Source of the DNA: an uncultured Pseudomonadota bacterium
GTDB lineage: Bacteria; Bdellovibrionota_B; Oligoflexia; Oligoflexales; CAIYRB01
Assembly: GCA_903928445.1 (NCBI GenBank)
Contig: CAIYRB010000131.1
Span: 1-40,181 of the forward strand
DNA length: 40,181 nt
Direction of reading: 5' to 3'
The position numbers and the translations under genes were made by a program. Each line of letters begins with the position of its first letter. Positions within the stretch are counted from its first letter, which is position 1. This document shows, one piece after another, positions 7,451 through 15,732 of the stretch. The notes beneath the pieces were generated by a model that searched no databases, had not been told where the DNA came from, and saw only the letters and a program-made list of their open reading frames with translations.

Positions 7451-8349
7451 GGCTGGTCTCCTGACTCACCTAAGGGGCGAGCTTTGAATTGTTCGATGGC
7501 ATGCCGCGCCGCCTCTTGCGAGGCGCGTTTTTTACTCGCTCCCTGACCCTGTCCGAGGCTACGCCCGCTGATCACCACCTGTACGGTAAACAACTTAGCG
7601 TGATCAGGGCCCGTCTCAGCGACGACCAGATAGGTCGGGGTGAGCTTGAGCCTTTCCTGCGTCAGCTCTTGGAGCATGGTTTTGAAGTCGGTCTGCACCA
7701 GGCTGGTGAGATCACCGGTAAGGTCGGTCTTTAGCAAGCGGCCAACGACAAGGTCCGCTGCGGTGAAGCCAGCATCGACGAACACCGCTCCGATCAAAGC
7801 CTCGAGACCGTCAGCCAGGAGCGAGTCGCGGTTGCGACCGCCGCTTTGCACCGCGCCTTTGCCCATGACCAAAAATTTACCCAGTTCAAGGCTGCGCGCC
7901 ACCTCGGCCAGCGACTCCTCGTTGACCAACGCAGCGCGGATCCGCGATAGATCGCCTTCGGCCAGGTCTTCAGAACGCCGCATCAGGCGTTGACTAACGG
8001 CAAGGCTAAGCACGGCATCACCGAGGAACTCGAGGCGCTCATTCCACGGTAAATCGAGGCTATGCGGCGGCGACGGATAAGACCCAGACTGCGCACCGAC
8101 GACCTTCGCCGCGGCGTGGTGACTGCCTTGCAAGCTAGCCGAGCTGAGCTCCATCAAAGCCGAGCGATGCGTCAGCGCTTCGTACAACAGGGCCAGGTCG
8201 GCAAAGGCATGGCCGACCCGCTCCTGTAATACGTCAAGTCGCGTGAAGATCCGCTGATGACTGGCCCAAAGCCGTTGGTAATCGCTCTGCCGTTTGGCTA
8301 GCTGCGACGGCGGCCGCAGGACCCCGAAGTTTTGCGATGAATCCACCAC
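7447..8349 (-). CDS. rnc: Ribonuclease III
   Basis: Double-strand-specific endoribonuclease that processes rRNA precursors and structured mRNAs. The nuclease domain shows the signature NERLEFLGDAV with acidic residues E104, E107 and D111, and the second catalytic pair D180 and E183 in LADGLEAL. A dsRNA-binding domain follows (about 220-290, with GQGQGASKKRASQEAA). At 300 residues it is longer than the usual 220-250. There is an N-terminal extension of about 35 residues and an insertion of about 30 (residues 69-100, Ser/His/Ala/Pro-rich) between the first helix (LTHRSA) and the signature. The only plausible starts are tandem GTG codons at 8344-8349, which places the first 116 nt inside the mnmA reading frame. 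It is coupled to der downstream. Confidence 0.95.
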   Translation of the reverse strand: MVDSSQNFGVLRPPSQLAKRQSDYQRLWASHQRIFTRLDVLQERVGHAFADLALLYEALTHRSALMELSSASLQGSHHAAAKVVGAQSGSYPSPPHSLDLPWNERLEFLGDAVLSLAVSQRLMRRSEDLAEGDLSRIRAALVNEESLAEVARSLELGKFLVMGKGAVQSGGRNRDSLLADGLEALIGAVFVDAGFTAADLVVGRLLKTDLTGDLTSLVQTDFKTMLQELTQERLKLTPTYLVVAETGPDHAKLFTVQVVISGRSLGQGQGASKKRASQEAARHAIEQFKARPLGESGDQP

Positions 8350-9421
8350 CTACCACCCTATCGTTAGCGTAAAAAACAGCAGCCTGACCCGGCGTCACCC
8401 AACGTGCGGGCTCCGCTAGCAGGACTTGCCAGAGGTTATGATCTTCGGGATCAGGTACAACGCGACAAACGACCGTCTTGGCGCGGTAGCGCACCATGAC
8501 GGTGAAGACGCGGTCCGCACTGATCTCAGACAGCGGCACCAGCCAGTTGGCTCGCGCCACATGAAAAGACGAGACTTTGAGGTTTTCCAGATCATCGACG
8601 ACGACCTGGTTGGTGTCGGCGTCGATCACCGCGACGTACTTGGGCTCTGGGCCGAGCGCACCAAGTCCCTTGCGCTGCCCCACCGTAAACAGATGGATGC
8701 CCTCGTGTTGACCAAGGACGCGGCCGGAGCGGTCGACGATATCGCCACCATGACCGGTCGTCACCTCCGGGTAGTGCTTGGCCAAAAAGTCGGTGTAGCG
8801 ACCATTGGTGACAAAACAGATCTCTTGGCTTTCATGCTTCTCGGCGGTGTGCAGACCGAGCTTGGCCGCAGCGGCGCGGACTTCGGTCTTGGTCATATGA
8901 CCGAGCGGAAACATCGCCCGAGCTAGGTTTTCTGGACGCATATCGAAAAGAAAATAACTCTGGTCCTTCTTATCGTCTAAGCCGGTATACAGCTCACTCG
9001 GCCGGCCGTCGCCGTGATGCACGACGCGCGCAAAATGCCCGGTGGCCACCCACTCGGCACCGAGCGCATGGGCGCGGTCGACTAGGTGATCAAACTTCAG
9101 TTTACTGTTGCACATGACACAAGGATTTGGCGTCCGTCCTGCGGCGTACTCCGCGGCAAAATAATCAACGACGCCGGACTTAAACTCACGCTCGTAGTTG
9201 ACCACATAGTGCGGAATGCCGAGCCGGTGGGCTGCCTGACGGGCATCATGGACATCGGTCAAGGAGCAGCAACTGTCGAAGCGCTCGGTGCCGTCGCCAG
9301 CGTGGTTCCACAACTGCATGGTGATGCCAATCACGTCATAGCCCTGCTCAAGCAGCATCGCTGCCGCGACACAGGAATCCACTCCACCAGACATAGCTGC
9401 GACAACACGAGTTTTGGCCAC
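8234..9421 (-). CDS. mnmA: tRNA-specific 2-thiouridylase MnmA
   Basis: Installs the 2-thio group of uridine 34 in tRNAs for Lys, Glu and Gln, using ATP to adenylate the base. The PP-loop SGGVDS is at 11-16. The nucleophilic Cys is in PNPCVMC (C101) and the persulfide Cys in SQEICFV (C202), both matching the E. coli pair. The family core ends at GQAAVFYANDRVVGGGFI; here a further 33 residues follow that lie over the rnc start region in another frame. The GTG start has AAGGA 8 nt upstream. A good promoter is seen about 80 bp upstream (9504-9531). First gene of the mnmA-rnc-der set. Confidence 0.96.
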   Translation of the reverse strand: MAKTRVVAAMSGGVDSCVAAAMLLEQGYDVIGITMQLWNHAGDGTERFDSCCSLTDVHDARQAAHRLGIPHYVVNYEREFKSGVVDYFAAEYAAGRTPNPCVMCNSKLKFDHLVDRAHALGAEWVATGHFARVVHHGDGRPSELYTGLDDKKDQSYFLFDMRPENLARAMFPLGHMTKTEVRAAAAKLGLHTAEKHESQEICFVTNGRYTDFLAKHYPEVTTGHGGDIVDRSGRVLGQHEGIHLFTVGQRKGLGALGPEPKYVAVIDADTNQVVVDDLENLKVSSFHVARANWLVPLSEISADRVFTVMVRYRAKTVVCRVVPDPEDHNLWQVLLAEPARWVTPGQAAVFYANDRVVGGGFIAKLRGPAAAVAASQTAERLPTALGQSSADLHAT

Positions 9422-9503
9422 GCTTCAAATCCTTGCCTAGGGCCGCATCTGGACCCATGACGCTAAACCAATTAGGGTCATAAACCCCAGCTTTAAAGGC
9501 CGC

Positions 9504-9531
9504 ATCATACGCATATCATATAAATTTTCAA
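9504..9531 (-). promoter_or_regulatory. Sigma70-type promoter for mnmA-rnc-der
   Basis: On the minus strand TTGAAA (9526-9531) and TATGAT (9504-9509) are separated by 16 nt, close to the consensus, in a locally AT-rich stretch. Transcription would start near 9497, giving a leader of about 75 nt before the mnmA GTG. An AT-rich 7-bp inverted repeat (GATTATT/AATAATC, 9541-9560) lies just upstream and could be an operator. Confidence 0.6.
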
Positions 9532-9591
9532 GGTTATTATGATTATTTGTAATAATAATCGCTGACTGTCGTCATACCGCCCAACGCACCG

Positions 9592-9632
9592 CGGCCAGCC
9601 GGCCTTAGGGGGTGACCCAAGGCGGCTGGCCG
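9592..9632 (-). terminator. Strong hairpin downstream of the DUF2007-like gene
   Basis: CGGCCAGCCG (9592-9601) pairs exactly with CGGCTGGCCG (9623-9632). CCTT/AAGG and GGG/CCC continue the stem inward with one bulge. It lies 18 nt past the stop of the minus-strand gene at 9650 and upstream of the mnmA promoter. No T-run follows, so it may be a non-canonical terminator or a repeat palindrome. Confidence 0.5.
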
Positions 9633-9649
9633 GCGGTAAAAGGCCCCGG

Positions 9650-9865
9650 TTAAGAGGCTTTTTTGCAGGAATGTCCGAGCAGCTCCAGGGCCTCGTACTC
9701 ACAGCCCTCATCGACCAGCAGCCCAACCCCGGTGAAGGGGGATAGCGCTGGAGCGATGCTCTCCAAGGGATCGACCACCACTTGGGCCTGGATGCCGTGG
9801 GATTTCAGCAATAATTTCGCATCGGTGGCTGACTCTCGGTGTTTAAACATCTCGATGCACTTCAT
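9650..9865 (-). CDS. Small DUF2007-like signal-transduction protein
   Basis: A 71-residue cytoplasmic protein. Its pattern (short beta strand, helix ATDAKLLLKSHGI, strand QAQVVVD, loop, strand GVGLLVDEG, helix EYEALELLG) matches the DUF2007 fold, related to ACT/PII-like signal proteins, in which the segment reads 'x-A-x-x-x-x-x-L-x-S-x-G-I-x-A-x-V'. GGAG is 7 nt before the ATG. It stands alone between mltG (divergent) and mnmA. The role of this family is not established. Confidence 0.7.
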   Translation of the reverse strand: MKCIEMFKHRESATDAKLLLKSHGIQAQVVVDPLESIAPALSPFTGVGLLVDEGCEYEALELLGHSCKKAS

Positions 9866-10200
9866 GCTGGGACTCCGCTCGGGTAAGTGGGCAGCAGTAT
9901 CTGGAAGGCTTCATCCATGCCGCGTTCCACTGACAAGGGGCTTGTCGGCCCGCCTGCGCCAGACCTTTAGGAGAACTTTCAACAAACTGGTAATTCGCTG
10001 ATATATATAGCGGAAAGATTTTGCCAGCAGCTGAGTTGTTGCGGCCTGATGCGGCCTTTTGCCTGGGTCTGGTGGCGGCGCTTTAGCCAATCGCGGACCT
10101 CCAACTTGGGTGTTTGTGTTAAACTGTTAGTTCAAGTTTTTGCCTGAGAGACTGATTGATTCATCGCTTCATCGTTTCATCCGCAGGAGCATCTTGGCTC
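9866..10200. other. 335-nt intergenic region between divergent genes
   Basis: Divergent spacer between the DUF2007-like gene and mltG. It holds an imperfect AT-centred inverted repeat (9994-10014, CGCT...AGCG) that could be a promoter or operator core, and AT-rich sequence at 10107-10142. I see no gene with a ribosome site. Confidence 0.4.
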
Positions 10201-11250
10201 ATGTTCGCTCGCCTGGTTAAAATCGTCCTCATCGCCGTCCTATTGATGGTCGCACTAGCAGGCGGCGGCTATCTGCGGATGTCCCAGTGGGCCGAGACCA
10301 AGATCACGGTGCCGCAGGATGCAGTGGTGGAATATAAGGCCGGCACCGGCCTGAGTAGTCTGGCGCAGCAGCTATCGGCAGCCGGCATCGTCAGCAGTCC
10401 GGGCCTGTTTAGCATGTGGGTGCGACTGAATGGCAACTATCAGCGCTACCAGGCCGGAACCTACCGCTTTAGCGACCCCACAGCTCCCGTCGACATCGCC
10501 AACGCGATGCTAAAGGGCGACATCTACTCGCCAGTGGTCCTGCAAATCGCCGTGCCCGAGGGCTTCAGAATGCGCGAAGTCATCGACCGCCTAGCGGCCA
10601 ACGGCGTCGGTCACATCGTCGAAATCACCCATCTCTGCCGTGACAAGCCCTTCATGAAAACGCTGCAGGTTGAGGCGCCATCCCTCGAAGGCTACCTCTA
10701 CCCGGCCACCTACTCCTTTCATAAGATGCCGACGCCGCAACAAGCTCTGGAAATGATGGTGAAGACCTTTTGGCAGCACCTGCCGCACGACTACCAAAGC
10801 CGCGTCAACAGCCTCGGCCTCAGCCTAAACCAAGCGCTGACCTTTGCCTCTCTCATCGAGCTTGAAACGCGCACGGAGGAGGAAAAGCCTTTGATTTCCG
10901 AGGTCATCTGGCGCAGACTGAAAGACAAGATGCCGCTGGGGATCGATGCCGCCTTGATCTACGGTATCGCGGACTACAAGGGCGACCTGACGTGGGCGAA
11001 TTTGGCTGATGGTAAAAATCCCTACAACACCAGGATCCACCTCGGGCTGCCGCCAACGCCGATTGGCGCGCCCGGCGTTAAGTCCCTGGAAGCAGTGCTG
11101 ACTCCATCGAACTTTGGCTATTATTATTATGTGCTCATTGCAGGGGAAACACGGCATCACTTCTCAAAAACCTTGGCCGAACATAACCTGCATGTAAAGA
11201 AATTAGTCGATGCGTCGAAACGCCATAAGGCTGTCAAGGATAAGCCGTGA
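10201..11250 (+). CDS. mltG: Endolytic murein transglycosylase MltG
   Basis: Inner-membrane enzyme that cuts nascent glycan strands and is thought to set their length. From the ATG at 10201 the product is 349 residues: a single N-terminal membrane anchor (about 5-25), a LysM-like subdomain (VEYKAGTGLSSLAQQL), then the YceG domain with LEGYLYPATYSF, the catalytic Glu in ASLIELET (about E220) and the C-terminal motif NTRIHLGLPPTPI. AGGAG lies 11 nt before this ATG. A TTG at 10156 would add 15 residues ahead of the anchor and has no ribosome site. A PilZ gene follows after 40 nt, probably co-transcribed. Confidence 0.95.
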   Translation: MFARLVKIVLIAVLLMVALAGGGYLRMSQWAETKITVPQDAVVEYKAGTGLSSLAQQLSAAGIVSSPGLFSMWVRLNGNYQRYQAGTYRFSDPTAPVDIANAMLKGDIYSPVVLQIAVPEGFRMREVIDRLAANGVGHIVEITHLCRDKPFMKTLQVEAPSLEGYLYPATYSFHKMPTPQQALEMMVKTFWQHLPHDYQSRVNSLGLSLNQALTFASLIELETRTEEEKPLISEVIWRRLKDKMPLGIDAALIYGIADYKGDLTWANLADGKNPYNTRIHLGLPPTPIGAPGVKSLEAVLTPSNFGYYYYVLIAGETRHHFSKTLAEHNLHVKKLVDASKRHKAVKDKP

Positions 11251-11290
11251 CACCCACACTCGGGTCGGATTTTACTAGGAGGAATTGCAG

Positions 11291-11767
11291 ATGGCCGCCA
11301 AAAAAAACAGCCCGGCAGTGGTGAAAGGGGCCCCGCGTGCCAAGAAGGCCAACTCCGCGGTCAAGGACGCGTCCGCCAACACCGAAGCGGAAGACCGCCT
11401 TGGACGCCGCGTGCCGATCCACCTGCTGGTGGACTACAAGGCCGATGGCACCTATCTGTTCGACTTCTGTCGCGACCTGGGCACTGGTGGGGTGTTTATC
11501 CAAACCGCTAAACCACTCCCGACCGGTTCGTCCATCGACTTGACCTTCACCATCCCCGACAGCAAGGAGACGGTGATCACCAAAGGGACGGTCATCTGGG
11601 TCCAGTCGGCGATCGAAGGCAAGAAGGACTTAGTCGCCGGCATGGGCGTTCAATTCGATGGCTTCTCCGTCGACCAACGTCGCCTGCTCGAAGACTTTGT
11701 GGTGCGCTATCACGGTGGCCGGTTGACCACGACAGCCTCCGACCGCATGGGCAAACGCGCCGGCTGA
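11291..11767 (+). CDS. PilZ-domain protein
   Basis: A 158-residue cytoplasmic protein with a Lys/Ala-rich tail of about 35 residues and one PilZ domain (about 36-145). The c-di-GMP motif RxxxR is present (RLGRR). The second motif, D/NxSxxG, reads DLGTGG with Gly for Ser, as is often seen in the delta-proteobacterial PilZ subgroup (DxxTGGxF). Binding of c-di-GMP is likely but not assured. The start is decided by AGGAGG (11277-11282) 8 nt before the ATG. It follows mltG closely, so it may tie cell-wall growth or motility to c-di-GMP; that link is inference. Confidence 0.85.
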   Translation: MAAKKNSPAVVKGAPRAKKANSAVKDASANTEAEDRLGRRVPIHLLVDYKADGTYLFDFCRDLGTGGVFIQTAKPLPTGSSIDLTFTIPDSKETVITKGTVIWVQSAIEGKKDLVAGMGVQFDGFSVDQRRLLEDFVVRYHGGRLTTTASDRMGKRAG

Positions 11768-11775
11768 GGCACTTG

Positions 11776-12477
11776 CTAGGCCTTGGAAGCAACCGACACC
11801 TGGCGCCGCCGGCGCCAGGCCAGTAGCCCGACAAAGACCGCGGTAAACACCAGGATCGCGACGGTAGCCGCCAAGGCCAAGGCCGTGCCTTGGTGGCCAG
11901 GCGTGTTAACCGCCAGCACCTCAGGGTGCAGCAGGCTAAAGCCGTCAATGACCTGATCGAAGCTCTTCGCGTCCTGCTCATCCGTGTAAAAAAATCCGAG
12001 ATAAACCGCACTTCCCGGCAAGATCTGCAGCAGCAAACGGCTTTTCACACCGCCGTCCAGCTCGGCGCGAGCCGTGGCGCGCAGGAGATCCTGGCGGACA
12101 TCCCAGTCCAGCACGGTTAACGGCCGCTGCCCGGCCTTGGTTTCAAGCGGCCCAAGCTTTAATAAATGGGCCAGCTCGCTGGGGCCGCTGCCACTGGGAA
12201 GATTTAACTTCCAGACCAGCAGATAAGGCATTCCGGTAGCCGAGTCGCTGTAGATCCCGGTAGTAAACTGTGCGCCAGCTGGAAGGCCAGGTCCGGGCTG
12301 CTGCTGCAGCAGCAGTTGCCGGACCTGGCCTGACGACTTGAAGCGGGGCGCGGCAAAGGGCACGGGAAAGCGCACGCCAGCCGCCGCGTCGGTAAACTGC
12401 GACGCGGCCGGAGCGGCCACCACCAAGGATGCTTGCAGCAAAACGCCAAGCACCATTGCAAGCTGTGCCACGAGCAC
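11776..12477 (-). CDS. Exported protein with C-terminal membrane anchor, unknown
   Basis: A 233-residue protein with a signal peptide (about 1-25), a periplasmic domain of about 170 residues, one C-terminal membrane helix (about 198-220) and a basic tail with four Arg. This layout (domain outside, short basic tail inside) is that of a type I membrane protein; the anchor plus Arg cluster also resembles sorting tails of surface proteins. The GTG start lies 3 nt after the hpd stop, so it is translated in coupling with hpd. I recognise no family. The pairing with a cytoplasmic tyrosine-degradation enzyme is unexplained. Confidence 0.65.
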   Translation of the reverse strand: MLVAQLAMVLGVLLQASLVVAAPAASQFTDAAAGVRFPVPFAAPRFKSSGQVRQLLLQQQPGPGLPAGAQFTTGIYSDSATGMPYLLVWKLNLPSGSGPSELAHLLKLGPLETKAGQRPLTVLDWDVRQDLLRATARAELDGGVKSRLLLQILPGSAVYLGFFYTDEQDAKSFDQVIDGFSLLHPEVLAVNTPGHQGTALALAATVAILVFTAVFVGLLAWRRRRQVSVASKA

Positions 12478-12480
12478 GAC

Positions 12481-13656
12481 TTAAATCAGTTCCAAGGGGA
12501 GCTTGGCAGCGACCTTGTGCATGGCGATCTGGTCGACCTCGATGGTTTCAAACAAGGCGCGGAAGTTGCCACCACCAAAGCCTTCGTCGCCCTCGCGCTG
12601 AATCACCTCAAAAAACAACGGACCGGCTTCACGGTCCTGGAACTGCCGCGCCAGCTCGTGAGAAAAGATCTGCAACAGGTAGCCCTTGGCGCTGGCATCG
12701 ACCAGGATGTGTTGCTTGGCTAGAGCCTTGACGTCTTCGCGGATGGTTCCGGTAAAGCCGGACCGCTGCAAACGCGCCGGCATCCGCTCGTAGTAGCTGG
12801 GCGTCGAGGCGAGGAAGTTGCAGCCACTGTGCTGCATGGTCGCCACGGTATTCATGATGTTGTTGACGCGAAAGGCCACGTGCTGCACGCCTGAGCCGCG
12901 GTTGTCACGGCAGTAGATGTCGATCTGGCTGTTGCGGTAGTGCGGCGCAATCGGCTCATTGTTGGCGAACTTGATGTTCGACGCCGGGTGCCAATACACA
13001 TCGGAATACAAACCGCTGCCCACAGGTAGGTTGGGGTTGACGTCGTTGGTATGAAACTCGATCTCCCAAAACTTCTCAAAACCGAGCACGTCGCGGTAAA
13101 ACGCCGTCAGCGGCTGCAGCGTACGCACGTTACAGGTAAAGTGATCGACGTTTATAAACCCGAGCGGCGAGGTATAGCTGCCAGGTTCCTGATCCAGTTT
13201 AAAAGCCGGGCCAAAGCCGCGGTAGCCGGCGTCTTCGATCAAGCGGATATTGACATCATCCAGCGCCGTGGCGATCGCCACCTGCTTGAGCGTGCCATGG
13301 CTGTCAGTCCTCACCTGAGGAGTGTAGAGAAACGATGCACCGCGCGGCTTCAAGTAAGTCACCGCCTGGTCCACGGAGGACACGCGGAAGTTGAGAAAGC
13401 CGATGCCTTCCGGATGCATCTTCAGGTAGTTTGCCGCCACCGACCAGTCCTTGATCGGCTTCGACAAAATGACGTGAATCTGCGGGCCACCGGCCAGCAC
13501 CAAGCGCTCCATGCCGTCGATTTCGGACGCTGCCGAGGTCGCCGCGCCAATGCGCTTAAACCCGAGTTTTTGCGTATAAAAAGCCTCGGCACGGGCCAAG
13601 TCGCTGACGTAGTGTTCATAGCTGTGGATGCCGGTCAAGGGTAGCTGGGTCGACAC
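12481..13656 (-). CDS. hpd: 4-hydroxyphenylpyruvate dioxygenase
   Basis: Converts 4-hydroxyphenylpyruvate to homogentisate with Fe(II) and O2, the second step of tyrosine breakdown. The 391-residue product has two vicinal-oxygen-chelate domains. The iron ligands are visible in the second: His172 (VDHFTCNV), His259 (VQHVAFRV) and Glu350 (LFFEVIQREG). The GFGGGNFRALFE C-terminal segment that closes the active site is also present. The GTG start is chosen because AAGGAGG ends 5 nt before it; a longer frame begins 33 nt upstream without a site. No homogentisate dioxygenase is nearby, so homogentisate may be degraded elsewhere or give pyomelanin or quinones. Confidence 0.95.
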   Translation of the reverse strand: MSTQLPLTGIHSYEHYVSDLARAEAFYTQKLGFKRIGAATSAASEIDGMERLVLAGGPQIHVILSKPIKDWSVAANYLKMHPEGIGFLNFRVSSVDQAVTYLKPRGASFLYTPQVRTDSHGTLKQVAIATALDDVNIRLIEDAGYRGFGPAFKLDQEPGSYTSPLGFINVDHFTCNVRTLQPLTAFYRDVLGFEKFWEIEFHTNDVNPNLPVGSGLYSDVYWHPASNIKFANNEPIAPHYRNSQIDIYCRDNRGSGVQHVAFRVNNIMNTVATMQHSGCNFLASTPSYYERMPARLQRSGFTGTIREDVKALAKQHILVDASAKGYLLQIFSHELARQFQDREAGPLFFEVIQREGDEGFGGGNFRALFETIEVDQIAMHKVAAKLPLELI

Positions 13657-13687
13657 GAAAACCTCCTTAGATTTCAGGCGCTGTGAC

Positions 13688-13693
13688 ACTATA
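13688..13693 (-). promoter_or_regulatory. Possible -10 element of hpd
   Basis: TATAGT on the minus strand, about 32 nt before the hpd start codon, with a TTGTCT-like -35 about 15 nt further upstream. The -10 is good; the -35 spacing is poor. Confidence 0.35.
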
Positions 13694-13818
13694 CCTTTCG
13701 CGGGGTCAAGACAAGACGCCGGTCGGTGCGGCGCAGTCTGCGGTGGCCAGGCCCCACGGCGCCGTGTTAAGCTACGCCGGTATATAGGCTATTTATGCTG
13801 AAAAGACGGAGGCTTGCT

Positions 13819-14247
13819 ATGCACGTCATATGGAAACGACCAGATGGATTCCATGGTGCGAACCCCACGGACTTCGTCGTCGTCGCGGTCGGCACCCGTG
13901 CCAACATTTGGCTGCACAAAACCGACAACTCGCACTTTCCCTTTCGCATTGCTGGCGGCTGGCAGGAGAGCGAGTCGACCAAGCGTCTTAACAACCTGGT
14001 CAATATGCTCGGACGCGAGGATAAAGCCTGGGTGGACGCCCTGCTGAAGATCTTCGACGACACCATGGGTGACGAACCAGCTCGCTTTGTCGATGACTTG
14101 GCGCGCTGGGTCACGGATTTATGCCAACACTTAAAAGGCGACACCTGGGAAGTGGACATCATGAATCATACGCTGAGCGAGGTCGCCGCCCGACTTGGTG
14201 GCGTCCGTGAGGCCTTCTTGCGGGCCGCACCCAGACTCGAAGCCTGA
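13819..14247 (+). CDS. Small conserved-looking protein of unknown function
   Basis: A 142-residue soluble protein without signal peptide. GGAGG (13808-13812) lies 6 nt before the ATG at 13819, which is preferred over an ATG at 13795. It opens with a beta-rich part (VIWKRPDG, DFVVVAVGT, ANIWLHK, FPFRIAGGW) followed by helices (ESTKRLNNLVNML, WVDALLKIFDD, ARFVDDLARWVTDLCQHL). It is divergent from hpd and convergent with hflX. I do not recognise the family. Confidence 0.7.
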   Translation: MHVIWKRPDGFHGANPTDFVVVAVGTRANIWLHKTDNSHFPFRIAGGWQESESTKRLNNLVNMLGREDKAWVDALLKIFDDTMGDEPARFVDDLARWVTDLCQHLKGDTWEVDIMNHTLSEVAARLGGVREAFLRAAPRLEA

Positions 14248-14278
14248 CTCCTACATCCCGAATCCCCACTGGACCGAC

Positions 14279-15598
14279 TCACGCAGGAGCATCGTGCTTG
14301 AGACCCTGAAACGGGACCTCAGCCACCGAGATGACATAGGCGTGCAGCTTGGCCAGGACCGCGGGTGCAATGCGCACCTCAAACAGCGCCCGGTCCTGGA
14401 CGCTAAAGTCCGAGTTGAGGATGAGGCAGGACTTGTAGATGACGGACAGCAGGTTTTGGTCATCGGCCGGGACGTCTAGGGTGGCTTTGACCAGGTTCTC
14501 CTCAAAATAGCGAATCACCTGGCGACGCAGCCGCTCCATGTCAGCCTCGCTGTGCGCTGAGACAAAGTCGCTGTTTTTGTAGGCGGCGCGCAGGATCTTC
14601 GCCAGCAGCGGGTCGCTGACCCGGTCGAGTTTGTTGAAGACCATCAGCACCGGGATGTCACCGGCACCGATCTCGCGCAGCACGTCCTCGGTGGTGCGCA
14701 TCTGCGCGCGAAAATTATGATGCGAGACGTCGACGACGTGCAGCAACAAATCGGCCTCAAGCACCTCGTCTAAGGTCGACTTAAAGGACTCGACTAAACC
14801 GTGCGGCAAATTGCGGATAAATCCCACGGTATCACTCAGCAGCACCTTCGGCCGGCTCGACGGATCCAGAGCGCGGACACTGGAGTCGAGCGTCGCAAAC
14901 AACACGTCCTCGGCCTGCACCGTGGCCTTGGTCATCGCACTCATGATCGAGGTTTTACCGCTGTTGGTATAGCCGACTAGCGCGACCTTTAACTCGCTGA
15001 TGCGGGCTTTGCGCTGGTTTTGCCGGTCCTTGCCGATACCCTCCAACTGCCGCTTTAAGCGACTCATGCGCTCGCGCGCCAGACGCCGGTCAATCTCGAT
15101 CTGCTTTTCGCCCATGCCCCGCTGGACGCCGCCACCGCGCTGACGCTCCAAGTGGGACCAGGCCCCGGCGAGGCGCGGCATCATGTATTCGATACGAGCA
15201 ATCTCGACCTGCGTCTTGGCCTGGGTGGTGCGAGCATGCCGAGCGAAGATTTCCAAGATGATGCCAGTCCGGTCGGACACGGCACAGTTGGTCATCTCCT
15301 CCAAGTTGCGCACCTGGGGTCCAGATAGCTGGCGATCGAAGATGATCATCCCCGCCTCGGTCGCCGCTGCGAGCTGCTTGATCTCCTCGACCTTGCCCTC
15401 GCCGACGAAGCATTTAGGCGTGATTTTTTGCCGCTTTTGCACGACCCGGCCACCGACCTGGATGCGCAGCGTCGCGAGGAGTTGCGTCAACTCGTCGAGG
15501 TCGTCGTTGGTCGTGTCCTCTTCGCCGGCAAGGAGCACGCCGACGATGATGGCGGAGCGCTGTTCGGGAGCACGCATGGCCTGGGACACTTCCTTCAC
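14279..15598 (-). CDS. hflX: GTPase HflX (ribosome splitting/rescue)
   Basis: Translation-associated GTPase that binds the 50S subunit and splits stalled ribosomes. The N-terminal HflX domain has the glycine-rich segment near FVGEGKVEEI, a coiled linker with QRGGGVQRGMGEKQIE, then the G domain with GYTNSGKTS (about 209-217; most homologues have GYTNAGKS), DTVGFIRNLPHGLVESF and NKLD. A C-terminal domain of about 80 residues follows. The GTG at 15596-15598 follows AGGAGG at 4 nt; a longer frame to 15646 lacks a site. miaE lies just upstream on the same strand. In many proteobacteria hflX sits near miaA, so a link to tRNA A37 modification genes is familiar even though the gene here is miaE. Confidence 0.94.
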   Translation of the reverse strand: MKEVSQAMRAPEQRSAIIVGVLLAGEEDTTNDDLDELTQLLATLRIQVGGRVVQKRQKITPKCFVGEGKVEEIKQLAAATEAGMIIFDRQLSGPQVRNLEEMTNCAVSDRTGIILEIFARHARTTQAKTQVEIARIEYMMPRLAGAWSHLERQRGGGVQRGMGEKQIEIDRRLARERMSRLKRQLEGIGKDRQNQRKARISELKVALVGYTNSGKTSIMSAMTKATVQAEDVLFATLDSSVRALDPSSRPKVLLSDTVGFIRNLPHGLVESFKSTLDEVLEADLLLHVVDVSHHNFRAQMRTTEDVLREIGAGDIPVLMVFNKLDRVSDPLLAKILRAAYKNSDFVSAHSEADMERLRRQVIRYFEENLVKATLDVPADDQNLLSVIYKSCLILNSDFSVQDRALFEVRIAPAVLAKLHAYVISVAEVPFQGLKHDAPA

Positions 15599-15732
15599 AA
15601 AACCTCCTGGGATAAACCGGTGGTTGCCGGAAGCAACGAATCGCAACCAATCTCAACGAATCTAGCTGAGCTCGCGGCAAAACAGAAGTTGGAAGAACGC
15701 CACCATGAGCACCATGAGCCCAGTGACACCGC

